From Lolium rigidum (taxonomy: Eukaryota > Streptophyta > Magnoliopsida > Poales > Poaceae): DNA of 64,000 nucleotides. The stretch lies in the NCBI RefSeq assembly GCF_022539505.1, contig NC_061510.1:31893047-31957046 (forward strand), read 5' to 3'. The first letter of the stretch is position 1, and the number at the start of each line of letters is the position of its first letter. The position numbers and the translations under genes are program-made. Below are positions 23,143 through 34,575 of the stretch, piece by piece. The notes under the pieces were generated by a model. The model was not told where the DNA came from. It made no database searches and worked only from the letters and a program-made list of their open reading frames with translations.

Positions 23143-25524
23143 ATGTCGGCTAGAGATTTAGTGCATGATCACACTTGTATATTTGATGGCACAAATTATG
23201 ATGTTTGGAAAATTCGCATGCTTAGTCATTTTCGGGCCATTGACCCTCATATGGAGCGAATTGTAGATATAGGTTTTTCTCCTCCGATGGATTCCCAAAA
23301 TCTATCTTTAGAGGATGAGAAAAATTTATATCTCAATGCTCAAGCTTCTAACGTGCTTGTTCATGCTTTGAGCAATGTAGATACTCTTGCAATCTTGCCT
23401 TTCCGGAGCGCTCATGATTTATGGACAAAGCTTCAAGAAAAATATGATGTGTCCAACATTATTGAGGATGATTGTATTCCCTCCACTTCCGGCCGTAATG
23501 AACTTTCATCCACTTCACCATTGTGTTGCAAGACACAAGGAAATGCCAAGGTGAGTGGTGATGACCATTGGAATGTTGATAGTGAGCCTATTCTTGATGA
23601 TCATTCATCTCTATCTCATTGCAATGCCTCATCTTTGGACTTGGACACATATAGCACTATAAATGATTCACATGCTTGTGTTGATAGTCCTTGCATACCA
23701 TGTGTTAAATGCTCATCTAAATGCCATGGTGATATGCATGCTAATTCTTGTCGCCGTGATATAAATGCTTCTATTTCCTCTAGTTGTTGTGTGTCTAACA
23801 ATGTAGAGGAAACCGAAGAATCCATTGGCAATGACAAGATCTTGAATGGAGCTTCAAGTATCTCTTCTTCTCCATCATCTCAAGTTTCTCACATATGCCT
23901 TATGGCTAAGGCTTCTACGGGATCTCATACCTCGGAAGCTAATCTTTCTCATCATGATGAAGATGAAGTTCATGAAGAAGAAGAGGAATTGATTGCCTCT
24001 TTACATGACAAGGGTGAGGTTGTTCATCGTGCTCTTCGCAAAAATAAAATTGCTTGCTCTAAATTTGTTGAAATCTTAGTTTGTGCTATTGAGAGCCAAA
24101 AACTTATTGAGATGCATGAGAACACCATATTAAAAATGGGTGCTCTTGAACGTGATTATGCCGATGAAATAGGTTCTCTTAAGGGTGAACTTGAAGAAGA
24201 ACAAACCACCAAAGAATCTCTTGAGGAGACCTTTTCTCTAGAATTGTCTAGAATAAAGGAAAACCATGATAGAGATCTTGAAGTGGCAAATGATCTAAAG
24301 CTAAAAAATGATAAGCTTGTGTTTGTTAATGCTAAACTCCTTGAGGATTTTGATCAACTCAAAAATGGCTCTATGGTCATTGAGAGTGCGCTCACCAAAC
24401 TCACCGAGTCACATGAGAAACTTAAAGCTTCATATCTAAAAGAGCATGCCAACTTGCCTTCTCCTATTGCTATTAATAATGATGCTTGTGCTACTAACTC
24501 TACATCTAGTGAAGCATCCATTTTGACGGAGAATGTTGAGCTAAGGGCTCAACTTGAATTGCTAACTAGCAAGTATGGGATTTTGGAAGAAAGTCATGGA
24601 AAGCTCTCTAGCTCCCATGATGATCTTCTAGTGTCCCATGAGAAGCTAAAGTTAGCTCATGAGGCTAGTATGTCAAAGGTAATATTGTGTGAGCCTCATG
24701 TGGATACTAGCACTACTTCTCAAAATGTTATATTGCCATGTGCTAGTCCTATTAATTCATCCACTCATAGTATTGCAAAATCTCGTGATGAATTATCTTC
24801 CTTGCCTTGTTGCTCTAACAATGAAGTCTCTACTTCCTCTAGTATTTGTGTTGCTACTAACCATGTAGAGGAAATTGAAGAGCTCAAGGCTCAAGTCACT
24901 TCCTTGAAGAAAGACTTGAGAAAGGGTCATGAAGGGAAATGCAAACTTGACAAGATGTTGAGTGTGCAACAATCCCCCAATGACAAGAGCGGACTTGGAT
25001 TTGTCTCCAACAACAAGAAAAAGTCCAATAGCTCCAAGAACAAGAAGGGCCAAGTTCAAATCAAAGATCCGTCCAAGATTACTTGCTTCAAGTGCAAAAT
25101 TGAAGGGCATCATGTTAGATCGTGCCCATTGAAGAAGAAACCTCTTAGTGAGAAGCAAGTAGGGAAGCGGCCTCAAGTTCAAGGCAATGCCCAACATCGG
25201 GTTGAAGAAAAGCCACTTCCCAAGAAGATTCAAGCTAATGCTCCCATTGTGGAGAAATCAAGTAAGAAGAAGGAGAAGAGAAGGACTTGCTACATATGCC
25301 GTGAGAAGGGCCACATCTCCTCCTTTTGCACTATTGGTACATCGTCCAACCCTATCATCATTGATGATGTTTATTCTCTTCGTAAGGATGATGTTGGCAA
25401 TGTGTTTGCCAAATATGTTGGTGCTCAAAGTGGTGTCAAGAAAAGAACCATTTGGGTCGCCAAACCTATTGTGACTAACCTCTTAGGACCCAACTTGGTT
25501 GGGGACCAACAAGCTAAAACTTGA
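23143..25524 (+). CDS. gag: Copia-type gag protein, 793 aa, intact, with two CCHC zinc knuckles
   Basis: The frame from the first ATG (MSARDLVHDHTCIFDGTNY) is uninterrupted. Residues about 10-105 show a copia gag N-terminal domain (NYDVWKIRMLSHF, SAHDLWTKLQEKYD). A Ser/Cys-rich stretch follows. Two coiled-coil regions lie at about 275-430 and 445-530 (for example LKGELEEEQTTKESLEETF). Two zinc knuckles of form C-x2-C-x4-H-x4-C lie at residues 648-661 (CFKCKIEGHHVRSC) and 716-729 (CYICREKGHISSFC), in a Lys-rich region that would bind RNA. Protease and polymerase are absent downstream, so the element would need another element's enzymes. It is the only long undamaged retrotransposon ORF on a single exon in the window. 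Confidence 0.85.
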   Translation: MSARDLVHDHTCIFDGTNYDVWKIRMLSHFRAIDPHMERIVDIGFSPPMDSQNLSLEDEKNLYLNAQASNVLVHALSNVDTLAILPFRSAHDLWTKLQEKYDVSNIIEDDCIPSTSGRNELSSTSPLCCKTQGNAKVSGDDHWNVDSEPILDDHSSLSHCNASSLDLDTYSTINDSHACVDSPCIPCVKCSSKCHGDMHANSCRRDINASISSSCCVSNNVEETEESIGNDKILNGASSISSSPSSQVSHICLMAKASTGSHTSEANLSHHDEDEVHEEEEELIASLHDKGEVVHRALRKNKIACSKFVEILVCAIESQKLIEMHENTILKMGALERDYADEIGSLKGELEEEQTTKESLEETFSLELSRIKENHDRDLEVANDLKLKNDKLVFVNAKLLEDFDQLKNGSMVIESALTKLTESHEKLKASYLKEHANLPSPIAINNDACATNSTSSEASILTENVELRAQLELLTSKYGILEESHGKLSSSHDDLLVSHEKLKLAHEASMSKVILCEPHVDTSTTSQNVILPCASPINSSTHSIAKSRDELSSLPCCSNNEVSTSSSICVATNHVEEIEELKAQVTSLKKDLRKGHEGKCKLDKMLSVQQSPNDKSGLGFVSNNKKKSNSSKNKKGQVQIKDPSKITCFKCKIEGHHVRSCPLKKKPLSEKQVGKRPQVQGNAQHRVEEKPLPKKIQANAPIVEKSSKKKEKRRTCYICREKGHISSFCTIGTSSNPIIIDDVYSLRKDDVGNVFAKYVGAQSGVKKRTIWVAKPIVTNLLGPNLVGDQQAKT

Positions 25525-26385
25525 TCAATAGGTGGTGTTGGAGGGCATTGGAGACTTGGCTACTTCGTGAAGAATTAAGGGACCTTCATAATTTATATTC
25601 TCTCAAGCCAAGTCATTTGGATTATCTCATTTCTATCATATATCCAATGTTCCTCCGTGCGGTAACATGTACACAACTTATTTACATTGAAAGTTACTCG
25701 CCCCTTTTTGCATGTGTTGGTGTTGTACCTTGCATATGCTTGTATATGTTGTGTTTCCTACTTGACTTATCTTGATAAATCAAGTATATGTATGATTAGG
25801 TTGCGCACCATGTATTTGTGTTTGTGTTGGAGCCTATTTGCATATTGTTGTATCTTATATGGCTCTTGGGAGTGATTAATGGACTATCCCATTTTGGGGG
25901 AGTGATATTCCCTTGGGAATGTCACAACCCTAAAAATTTGTGTACTTGAGGAATACCACTTAGAATTGATATTGCAAGTTTATCTAGTCTCTATGTGGTA
26001 TGTCATCCTCGTGAGAAATTCAAATTCTATAATGTCCATTAATTATCTCTTGTTGGTTCCTTGTTGCCTCTTGCGAAAATAAATTCTATATCACATTATG
26101 GGGGAGTATTATTCTTTGTGCATACTACAAGCCATGAAAATGTGTATATTTGAGGTTGTGTCACATAGTATTGATATTGTAAATTATCTCATTCCTATGT
26201 GGCATGGTTTTCTCAAACAAGTCCAAATTGCCTAAATGGATTCTTTGTTAATATCCTTATGGATCTTGTTTGTGAGAGCTTTTCTTGACATGGTTTTCCA
26301 CAATGTGTGTCTCATATCCTTTTTGGGAAATCATGCGCTTCAAGTTATGCTATTCATTGCTTTGCACGATGGTGTAATAAATTAT
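25525..26385 (+). other. Non-coding 3' region of the copia-type element with PPT-like tracts
   Basis: It is AT-rich without a convincing ORF. TTTTGGGGGAGTGATATTCC near 25893 and TATGGGGGAGTATTATTC near 26098 look like polypurine tracts, but no LTR follows either of them. The sequence ends abruptly at the junction with CACTA copy B. Confidence 0.55.
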
Positions 26386-26647
26386 CTCCCTGTTGTTCTC
26401 CGGATGCACATCCTCTCGGCTTTTTGCCGAGACGTGTATCGGGAGAGCAGCGGGGAGGTGCTGCCGAAATTCTGTCTCGCACCCGAGCAGAACGTGGAGA
26501 ACGTACCCAACTACGGGTCCGGGGGCTGCTAGGAGCCCACCTAGTAGAGATGTAGGTTGATGCACGCGTTTTCGCCGGTAGAAAAATAAAAATATGATGC
26601 ATTCAATTTCATGCTACTATTTGTTGTTTGTCACGCAATAAAGCAGG

Positions 26648-29600
26648 ATGGCTGATAATGAGTGGATGTATAGTGGCCGTGTTAGTTCGACTCAAGTAAC
26701 AGATGAATGGAAATGGAAGACCGATTTGTTAGTGAAGGAGTTAGCTCGTGGTTCGAAGGGGGTCGTTCGTCCCCGTTGCCCTTGCAGATGTCCGCGGGAG
26801 GCGTCATCCTAAGGATATTCTAGAGATGACTAAACACCTTTGGTGGAATGGGTATATGCGTGACTACGACCCGCCGGTCGACTTTTCTCGGCACGAACGT
26901 GATAGAGGTGAGGTGATGCGGCAGCGGATCGATGGCAATGAGAACGATGGCATCTTAAACTTGCTAGATGATCTTCGGGATGCCGACATGCCGAGTTACC
27001 ATGGGACGAACAGTCCGAACCGGAGGAACCGCCCGAACCGGAGGGACCGCCACAACCGGAGGAACTTCCGGAGGAGGAACCCGAGCCAACCGCGAGGGCC
27101 TTCATTGATATGAGGCCTCAGCCTAGGAGGCCTCTATACCCGGGTGCAAAAATGTCTCAACTTGATGGCATCACGCAGCTTGCTAGCCGACAAGTGCATG
27201 TTTGAGAGTACTCGAGCATCCTTTGAAAAGACTCGAACACAGTAGGTAACATGTTGCCCGAAGGTCATTGCTTGCCCAAGACCATGTACGAAACGAAGAA
27301 AATCTTGAAAGCATTGAAAATGGATTATGTAACATATGATGTCCGTCCAAAACTTTGCCTTTTGTTTTGGAAAGACTATGCGGATGACAAGTACTCGTGC
27401 CAAGTGTGGTCACTCTAGGTATCATGAGGTAGATGTAGGCAATGGTCGAAGAGGCGGACAAAAGTAGCCATAAAGATTCTTCGTTATCTCCCATTCATCA
27501 AAAGAATCCAGCGGCTTTACATGTTCGAGGAGACCGCCAAGCGGATGACATGGCATAAGACCGGGATAAGATTGCAGACGAGAAGAAACGGGTACCCATG
27601 GTACATCCATCCGATGGTCAATCATGGAAGCACTTCGATGAAAAGCACCCAAATGAGGCAAGTGAGGCTCGGAATGTTAGAATTGCGATAGCAACCGATG
27701 GATTCAACCCATATGGTATGTCGACCGCCGCGTATAGCTCGCTGGCCCGTGTTTGTTATTCCGCTCAATCTCCCTCCCGGAGTCGTAATGCAAAGGAAGA
27801 ACATATTCTTGTCGATGATCCTTCCAGGGCCCGAATATCCAGGGAAGAAATTGAGTGTCTTAATGCAACCACTTGTGGATGATTTGCACCACTCGTGGCA
27901 TCACGGTACATTGACATACGACCGAGCCTCAAAGAGAAACTTCATCATGAAAGTTTGGTTCCACTATTCGATGCATGACCTACCCGGGTACGCCCTATTC
28001 TGTGGGCATAGTACAGCTGGTAAGTTTCCATGCCCAGTGTGCAGGCACGAACTAGAATTCAGGCACCTAAAAGCTGGACACAAATATGTTGCCTTTGACA
28101 AACACCGCAAGTTCCTCGATCCAGGGCATCGGTTCGGATCCGACAAGAAGAACTTCACGAAAGGCGTAGTTCCGCTTGAACATAAAGAAATACCAAAGTT
28201 CGATGGTGCAACTCGTTGATGCTGAGCTACGTGCTCTCCAGCCTAGTAAGGAACCCGGCCACCAATTTGAGGGATATGGTAAAACGCACAACCGGACTCA
28301 CATAGCAGTGCATAACGAGCTCGAGTATTACAAGGACCTTGAACTTCCCCATAATATCGATATGATGCACACCGAAAAGAATTGCGGGGAGGCATTCCTT
28401 AACACCTGCCGCAACATACCGGGCAAGTCAAGGGATAATGTTTCAGCTAGAGTCGATATTGAGGAGATATGCGACAGGTGGCTCTACACATGCAGCCTCC
28501 CGAGGGCAATCGAAAAGGTTGGTTAAAGCCGCATGCCAAGTACTCGTCTTGATAGCGCCGACAAGAAGGAGGCATTTACGTGGCTCAAATATGACGTGAT
28601 GTTCCCCGATGGTTATTGTTCGAATATGAGTAAGGGAGTCAATCTTGCTACAGGAAAAATAAACGGGCTCAAGAGTCACGACTATCATATATGGATTGAG
28701 CGGCTGATGCCGGTGATGCTTCGAGGGTATCTCCCCGATCATGTCTGGCGAGTGCTTGCGGAGGTGAGCCATTTTTTCCGCACGGTCAGTGCTAAGCGGA
28801 TATGTACCGAGGTGATTGAGAAGCTGCGTGAAGCAAGTGCCGGACATGCTATGCAAGTTAGAGATGATATTCCCCCAGTGCTTCTTCACTCCGATGTTAC
28901 ATCTCATCGTGCATCTCGCCAACGAGGCACTCTTGGGGGGACCGGTGCGATATCGTTGGCAGTTTTGTATTGAGAGGGAGTTCAAGTATATTCGGTACAA
29001 ATGTGGAAACAAAAATAAGATTGAAGCATGCATAGCTGAGGCAACTCTCCTCCATGAGATGGCGAGACGCCACGATAATGTACTATGCCAATGATGTGCC
29101 CACTAAGCATAACCCGGTCGCTCGGTACAATTCCGACGAGCCCAAGCGTGACCCAAAGCTCTTGCTCTTCCAATATCCCGGTGGCAAGGCCGGTGCCTCA
29201 AAAGTGGAGAACATTTCGCCGTAAGAGAAGGATTGCATAATGCTTTACGTGCTTATGAACATGGATGAAGTGGTCGATTTCATGAGGTAAAATGATGAAC
29301 CAATTACTTTGCAACCGAGTAACTTGGTTTTGGTCTAATACGTATTTTCTCCTTTCAGCCAATTCCATGATGAAATGTGGTCGGGAAGAAATGGTCCCAC
29401 TCCCACGCAGTGGTACACTCTTCCGAAAGAGGGTGCCCCGCCCTTAAATAAAAGCTTCGTGAACTCGGTTCTATGAAAAAGTAATTTCTCAAATGTTCCT
29501 CTTACTTTGCAATCCGTGACTTGTCTTATTACACGTAACTAATGCACGTAATAATCTGAACTAAACTTGTAGGGAGCTGATCCCAACGTTGAGATGACAG

Positions 29601-30368
29601 ACGAGTTGAGATGCGTTTCCCGGGGTTTTAACCGTAGAGTCCATACGCATGAGAAGTATGATGTAAATGGGTATCGCTTCCATACGGAGTTTCACCGAAA
29701 GAACCGGCCTAATGCAAAAACAATAAATACCGGGGTCTACACCCGCGGAGCCGATGATCTTGATTACTATGGAAGGTTACAAAAGGTATACGAGTTGACG
29801 TTCAACAACGCAAACATAGAACTCAAGCTCTTTGTGTTCAAATGCCATCGGTTTGACCCACACGGTGGAATGAGAAGCACCCCCTCCATTGGTTTAGTTG
29901 AAGTTAGGCCTACAACCACCTACAGCGGATCCGACGTCTATGTTGTGGCTCACCAAACCAAGCAAGTTTATTATTTGTCCTACCCATGTCAGAATGAGGA
30001 ACTCATGGGCTGGGAAGTCGTGTTCCAGGTATCGCCACATGGTTAGCTACCCATCCCCTCCGAGGACGATTACAACAACATTGACCCGGTAACATATGAG
30101 GGAATTTTCTATCAAGAGGAAGAGCAGTTCGGGGACCTTCAAATAGACATAGGTCTTCCAGGAGCTCCACAACGATGTACAAATGCGTGGTGAGACCGTG
30201 GTGGACCTGAAGGACATAGCTATGCTCACCAAGCGCAATGCGAACAAAGACAACATTGTCGAGACTCAACCGGAACCCAATGCCGACCATGAATACTCAT
30301 ATGATACTGATTTTGATAGTGAGGCTGAGAACCCAATGCCTAGAGATGAGAGTGGTGATGAATGGTGA
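26648..30368 (+). pseudogene. TNP2-type CACTA transposase gene, copy B, frameshifted
   Basis: Domains in order: transposase-associated N-terminus (MADNEWMYSGRV), transposase core with acidic residues in ATDGFNPYG (codon at 27697) and LPHNIDMMHTEKN (codon at 28359) and a CPVCRHELEF metal-binding-like stretch between them. Then comes a DUF4218-like part (about 28700-29223; IVHLANEAL and FKYIRYKCGNKN), introns with GTAAAATG...TTTCAG borders (about 29287-29358), and a DUF4216-like part (about 29594-30330; YELTFNNANIELKLFVFKC, YYLSYPCQNEELMGWEVVF). It ends DESGDEW at 30368. TNP2 would bind and cut the transposon ends. Many one-base frame breaks distinguish it from copy C, most at CAG/CTG, so its true coding state is uncertain. 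Confidence 0.85.
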
Positions 30369-30376
30369 GGGTCTTT

Positions 30377-30508
30377 TATGCTTAGTACCTACATTATCAT
30401 TATGCTTAATACATACATTTGTCATTATGCTTAGTACCTACATTGTCATTATGCTTAGTACCTACATTTTTCATTATGCTTAGTACCTACATTTGTCATT
30501 ATGCTTAG
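30377..30508. repeat. 27-bp tandem repeat between the CACTA genes, copy B
   Basis: TATGCTTAGTACCTACATT with a short variable tail (TGTCAT, TTTCAT) repeats about five times between the TNP2 stop and the second gene. The identical array is in copy C at 39235-39368. It is probably intronic or intergenic and shows no coding. Confidence 0.85.
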
Positions 30509-30573
30509 TGTTTACTCATTTTCAACATGCTTATTAATTATTTTCTCTTTTCTTATGCAGGTAATTGCCCAAT

Positions 30574-33050
30574 ATGAGCGGACGGAAGGCATCATCGAGC
30601 TCCTTGCTTGATCAGATGCATCAGCGGAAGCCAGGGCCGGGTGCTTCCAGACGGAGTGGAAGACCCATTGTTCCCACCCGGCGTTACGAAGACGCAGACG
30701 GAGGACGGGGAGGACGAGGGGGTGGACGAGGGGGTGGACGAGCTGGAGGACGAGGGGGAGGACGAGCTGGAGGACGAGGGGGAGGACGAGCTGGAGGACG
30801 AGGGGGAGGACGAGCTGGAGGACGAGGGGGGATGCACAGCTCCTTCTAGCCGACATTCCCTCCGCTTCGGCTCGGTGGCTTCACGGTCTATGGACGAGGA
30901 GGAGGACACTAGGGAGGAGGAGGACACTAGGGAGGAGGAGGAGGAGTCTAGGGACGAGGAGGCTTCGACGGAGATGGCTCCGAAGAAGTTACGGATTCGT
31001 GGGGAAGCGCAGGTTCCCGATGAGAGTAAGGAACCTGCTACGGAGGATGACAAGTGGCTCCTTGTCCCAGGAACTATAGAGTAAGTAGTAAGATGATTTC
31101 ATTTTTGTTATGACACTTAGCATTTTTCTAATGTTTGATAATTGTGCAGAAATTTCACATATACGGGGAAGAATGTCCGCGTGCCGGGGAGTCCGATTGG
31201 AGCTGCTATTAGGAAGTACTGGCCGGGGATGTACACTCCGGTCCTTGGAGGCGAGTCCAAGCTAGCCTACACTTGGGAAGACTTTGAGATAGCGCCTTAC
31301 CCTAGCTTTACTTCCGCCGCCGACGCCGTGATCAAGAAGTTTTGGGTACGTAATGCATACTCTTTGGGTTTCGTTCATATGTAGTTGATTACCCCACCGT
31401 GATAACTCATGCCTCTCACACTTTCTGTTATGCTTGATTGCAGCGCAATTATAGGGTGGCGACCGAGCATAAGGAGAGGGCGGACGTGATCCTCCGTAAC
31501 ATGTGTCGGAAGTTGACACGGCAGACGGTGGGTACAACCGAGAGGATCACGTGCATCGGCCACTTCTATGCCGAGCAGGGCGTAAGGTACACAAAGCCTG
31601 AGATTGTGAAGGGACTCGCCCCGGCTATGACGATAGAGGACTTCATGTTGGTAAGTAATTGTCAATGCGATTCTATGTACTTCGGCTAACTTGCAACTAT
31701 ATTGTTTGTTCTTCAAATGAGTTTTGATTTTGCAGGTTGTACCACATTGGGCTGATAATAAGAGGGCCGCCTTCATGGAGTTGGTCAAGAATTGGGTCGG
31801 CGAAAACCCCGATTTCAAGGCCGTGAGCGACCGGAACAAGGCCAACCGTGGGAATCAGGGAACACACAGTGCGGGGAGCAGCAGCACCGATCGCTATCGG
31901 GACCGTCTGGTACATACAAAAATGGAACAAGCTGCATTTTTTTGATTTTCGATGATATGCATAACATTTGTTTTGTGATGCAGGGGAAGAAGCTCGGGAG
32001 GGAAGTTGGTCAGATGGAAGCGTGGACACACATGAAGGTGGTGACGCCGGGTCCGAACGAGCCTCGGCCCGCGCCTGAGATGTACTACGGCAAGGCCAAA
32101 GAGAGCAAGGAAAAATACTGCGAGGAGTACGCCAAGCTCCATCCAGAGGTGGAGGACCCTATGACCGAGCCGGTCGACGAGGTGGCGATGATGCCGGCGG
32201 GGTGCGGCCAGCCGCATGGACGTCCCGCCCGCCTTGCCGGGGGTTTCAAGCCTCGGAGGAACTTCACGCAGATCAAGGCTACCCTCCCCTCCGGCAGCCT
32301 ACGCTACCTGCTCGCGGACTACATGCCGTTCTCGGGTAGAGGTAGATGTAAGTCATCCACACTTTCATCCTCTCGTTTTGACTCTTGTTCCTGAATGGCT
32401 ATGTTGATGAGACACATTATTTCTGAAATTGTAGACTCAGCTCGAGGAGGCCTATGAACTAGCTTACGAGGAGTATCTCGAGAAGATTAAGGAGCATGAC
32501 CTTGTGAGAGATGCCTATGCCCGGTGGACGAGCAACCGGATGGCGGTAAGTTTCAATCTCTATGGTTGCAAAACATCTTAAGTCCCCATGTTTGAATCTC
32601 GAGCTATCTCTTCCGTTTCTTACGAGTTTCACTCGGTTCATGATGACCGGAGTGCGAGAGGAACCACTCCCAGAGCCGCCTCATCCGGGGCCGACGCCAG
32701 TGTTCCCGTTCAAGGAGGAGTTCTATTGCATGTACAAGCGTCAGCGTCAGTTGACCCCGGTAAGTTGCTAACTTGGCTAAGTTGCTAACTTGGTGTTACA
32801 TGGCTAAGTTGCTAACTCCCTCCAACATGTAGGGATTGGGAGAATCCGGGAACGACACTCCTTGTGGTACGCCGATGCACCCCGGTCGCCATTCTCCTGG
32901 TGCTTCTGCCGAACCTCGGCATGGTTCTGCTTCCGGTGGCTCTCGTCGTGGTTCTACCTCCCCGAGCACCGTCGAAGTATTCCAGCCTCGCTTCACCCAA
33001 GCGGAGCTAGAGATGAGTACTCGGGTCCGCCGGGTGGTGCACCACCATAG
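30574..33050 (+). pseudogene. TNPA-like second CACTA gene (plant transposase Ptta/En/Spm type), copy B
   Basis: The frame begins MSGRKASSSSLLDQMHQRKP, 7 bp past a TATGCAG|GTAATTG acceptor-like site. An acidic minisatellite-encoded stretch follows (30701-30831), then exons with GKNVRVPGSPIGAAIRKYWP, RNYRVATEHKERADVILRNM, KLGREVGQMEAWTHMKVV and FKPRRNFTQIKATLPSGSLR, separated by short GT...AG introns. The reading frame ends at about 33050. It resembles the Transposase_24 (En/Spm) family, whose products bind subterminal repeats, like the GTGCCGACGG motifs just downstream. Frame breaks relative to copy C are again mostly at CAG/CTG. Confidence 0.75.
30701..30831. repeat. Purine-rich coding minisatellite in the TNPA-like gene, copy B
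   Basis: Units of GGACGAGGGGGAGGACGAGC type repeat about four to five times over 131 bp and encode an acidic Glu-Asp-Glu-Gly repeat in one frame. The same tract is about 72 bp in copy C, so the array length differs between the two copies. Confidence 0.85.
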
Positions 33051-33305
33051 TTTCTACATTGTACTAGCACATGATGACACACTCCATCTTTGTAGTGGAT
33101 CCCGTGTATGTACCATGCTCTTGTATGCTATATTTGTGCTATTTGTGAGATTTGATGCTATATTTGTGAGATTTGGTGTTATACGGTGATATCTTTGTGC
33201 TCTATGGTGCTATATAATGTTACTGGATATTCAATGCTATAATATGTGCATTTTGTGCGATTTTCTGAGCAAATTGAGCCAAAATGGCAAAAATCCGAAA
33301 AAACC

Positions 33306-33762
33306 TGGGCCGGCTGTGCCGACGGTGTCACCGTCGGCACAGGCCCATAGCTGTGCCAAATGGCAGGGTCTGTGCCGACGGTGACACCGTCGGCACAGCC
33401 GGCCCAGGTTTCGCGCGTTTTTTCCAGTTTGAATGCCGCCGTTTTGCCGCCAGTTCTGGGAAAAAAAAAGCAAAACTGTGCCGACGGTTACACCGTCGGC
33501 ACAGCTGGGGACGTTGACGGCAGCCCCCGTGACGGCTGGTTGGCTCTGCCGACGATGCGCCGGCCGACGGCCACCGTCCAGCCGTCGGCGTAGGACTGTG
33601 CCGACGGTGACCTGCTACGCCGACGGTGAGCGCACCGCCCCCGACGCGATCTGTGCCGACGTGAAGACGCCGACGGTCACCGTCGGCAGAGACGGTGCCG
33701 ACGGTGCTCCACCCTGTGCCGACGGTGCGGGGCCGTCGGCGCACCCCGTGTCTCCCGTAGTG
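33306..33762. repeat. CACTA right subterminal repeats and terminal inverted repeat, copy B
   Basis: GTGCCGACGG and its complement CCGTCGGCAC recur at least eight times. Several form palindromes such as TGCCGACGGTGACACCGTCG (33370 region). The region ends GTGTCTCCCGTAGTG at 33762, whose complement starts CACTA. Such motifs are the expected binding sites of the element-encoded TNPA-like protein. Confidence 0.9.
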
Positions 33763-34105
33763 TGCATATTACTATATGCATGTACGTACATAATGTCTGG
33801 TCAAAGTTAAGTGTTACAAAGTTTGATTGATATATAGAAAAATGTTTCAACGTCTATGATATATTTAGCTAAATATTATGCTAAGTTTTGCTTTGACTAA
33901 CCTTTATATATCCATGGAGTAATACGAAATAGAGGGAGCATCTCAAGAGTACTAAGCAGTCGGTAAGGACTACCGTGTATGACTCGTAGATCCACAAAGA
34001 GTTTTGCAAGATTTAACTACGTAAAGAAATTCATACCCGCCGTGGAAATGAAGGCATTAATATGAAAAGGAGTATGCTGACGGCCTGGCCATCGACTTAA
34101 TGGAC
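33763..34105. repeat. Duplicated 343-bp right flank, first copy (contains half a Stowaway-like MITE)
   Basis: This matches 42534-42876 over the same 343-bp length; I saw two substitutions (about 34042 and 34056). Its first 178 bp resemble the 3' half of a Stowaway-like MITE, ending AATACGAAATAGAGGGAGCA near 33940. Both copies directly follow a CACTA right end, so the duplicated unit is CACTA plus flank. Homology stops after TTAATGGAC. Confidence 0.9.
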
Positions 34106-34107
34106 GT

Positions 34108-34158
34108 TGCATGTGCCGTGAAGCATTATTCCCTCCGGGGGGGAATGTTTTGAGCTGC
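34108..34158. repeat. 51-bp inverted filler at the junction between flank and copy C
   Basis: From TGCATGTGCCGTGAAGC to TTTTGAGCTGC, this is the exact reverse complement of 43778-43828, about 9.7 kb away. It sits between the end of the duplicated flank and the start of copy C. It marks the breakpoint of a rearrangement. Confidence 0.9.
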
Positions 34159-34575
34159 CGGCCGCGCCCCGCAGCAGCCCGCCGCCGCGCCCCGCAGCCC
34201 ACCGCCGCCGCGCCCCGCAGCCCACCGCCGCCGCGCCCAACCCGCAGCAGCCGGCGCCCCGCAGCCCACCGCCGCGCCGCCCCAACCCGCACCAGCCGGC
34301 GCCGCCCCGGCCGGCCTCCCTCACCCGCCCCGACCAGCCGGCGCCGCCCCGGCCTCCCCGACCCGCCCCCACCCGCAGCAGGCCCGGCCTCCCCGACCCG
34401 CCCCGACCCGCAGCAGCTCCGGCCCGCAGCAGCTCCGGCCTCCTCACCCGGCCCGGCCCGCAGCAGCTCCGGACTCCTCGCCGGCCGGCCCCCTCGCCCT
34501 CGGCCCGCCCTTCCACTGCCGCCATGGTACGTAAGCGCCGCACTCCTTGCAAATATTTTTTAGCATTTTAGTTGT

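Larger units (their letters stand above)
20792..26385 (+). mobile_element. Copia-type LTR retrotransposon, gag-only, lacking pol and 3' LTR
   Basis: The element has a 2297-bp 5' LTR, an initiator tRNA-Met PBS, an intact gag ORF and about 860 bp of non-coding sequence with two polypurine-tract-like stretches (near 25895 and 26100). No protease, integrase or reverse transcriptase is present after gag. At 26386 the sequence switches to CACTA copy B, at a point that lies earlier in the CACTA than the left insertion point. It is therefore not a simple nested insertion: the 3' end of this element was lost together with CACTA sequence. Confidence 0.8.
26386..33762 (+). mobile_element. CACTA transposon, copy B (lacks 5' end; right end intact)
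   Basis: Sequence equivalent to copy A from about 19352 onward starts at 26386, inside the hairpin. It then contains the full spans of the TNP2 gene (26648-30368) and the TNPA-like gene (30574-33050), subterminal GTGCCGACGG repeats, and the right end GTCTCCCGTAGTG at 33762. The reverse complement of that end begins CACTACGGGAGAC, the CACTA hallmark. Copies A and B may once have been separate neighbours, with a deletion joining the copia element to the middle of copy B's hairpin. Confidence 0.85.

Noticed and set aside
20792..26385. Simple nested insertion of the copia element into one CACTA copy
   Set aside because: The CACTA sequence resumes about 1.4 kb upstream of the left insertion point and there is no 3' LTR or TSD, so a deletion or rearrangement is needed.
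9254..33762. One 24-kb CACTA element bounded by the ends at 9254 and 33762
   Set aside because: The terminal sequences do not match beyond CACTA, and the interior contains a duplicated 5' portion and a sequence gap.
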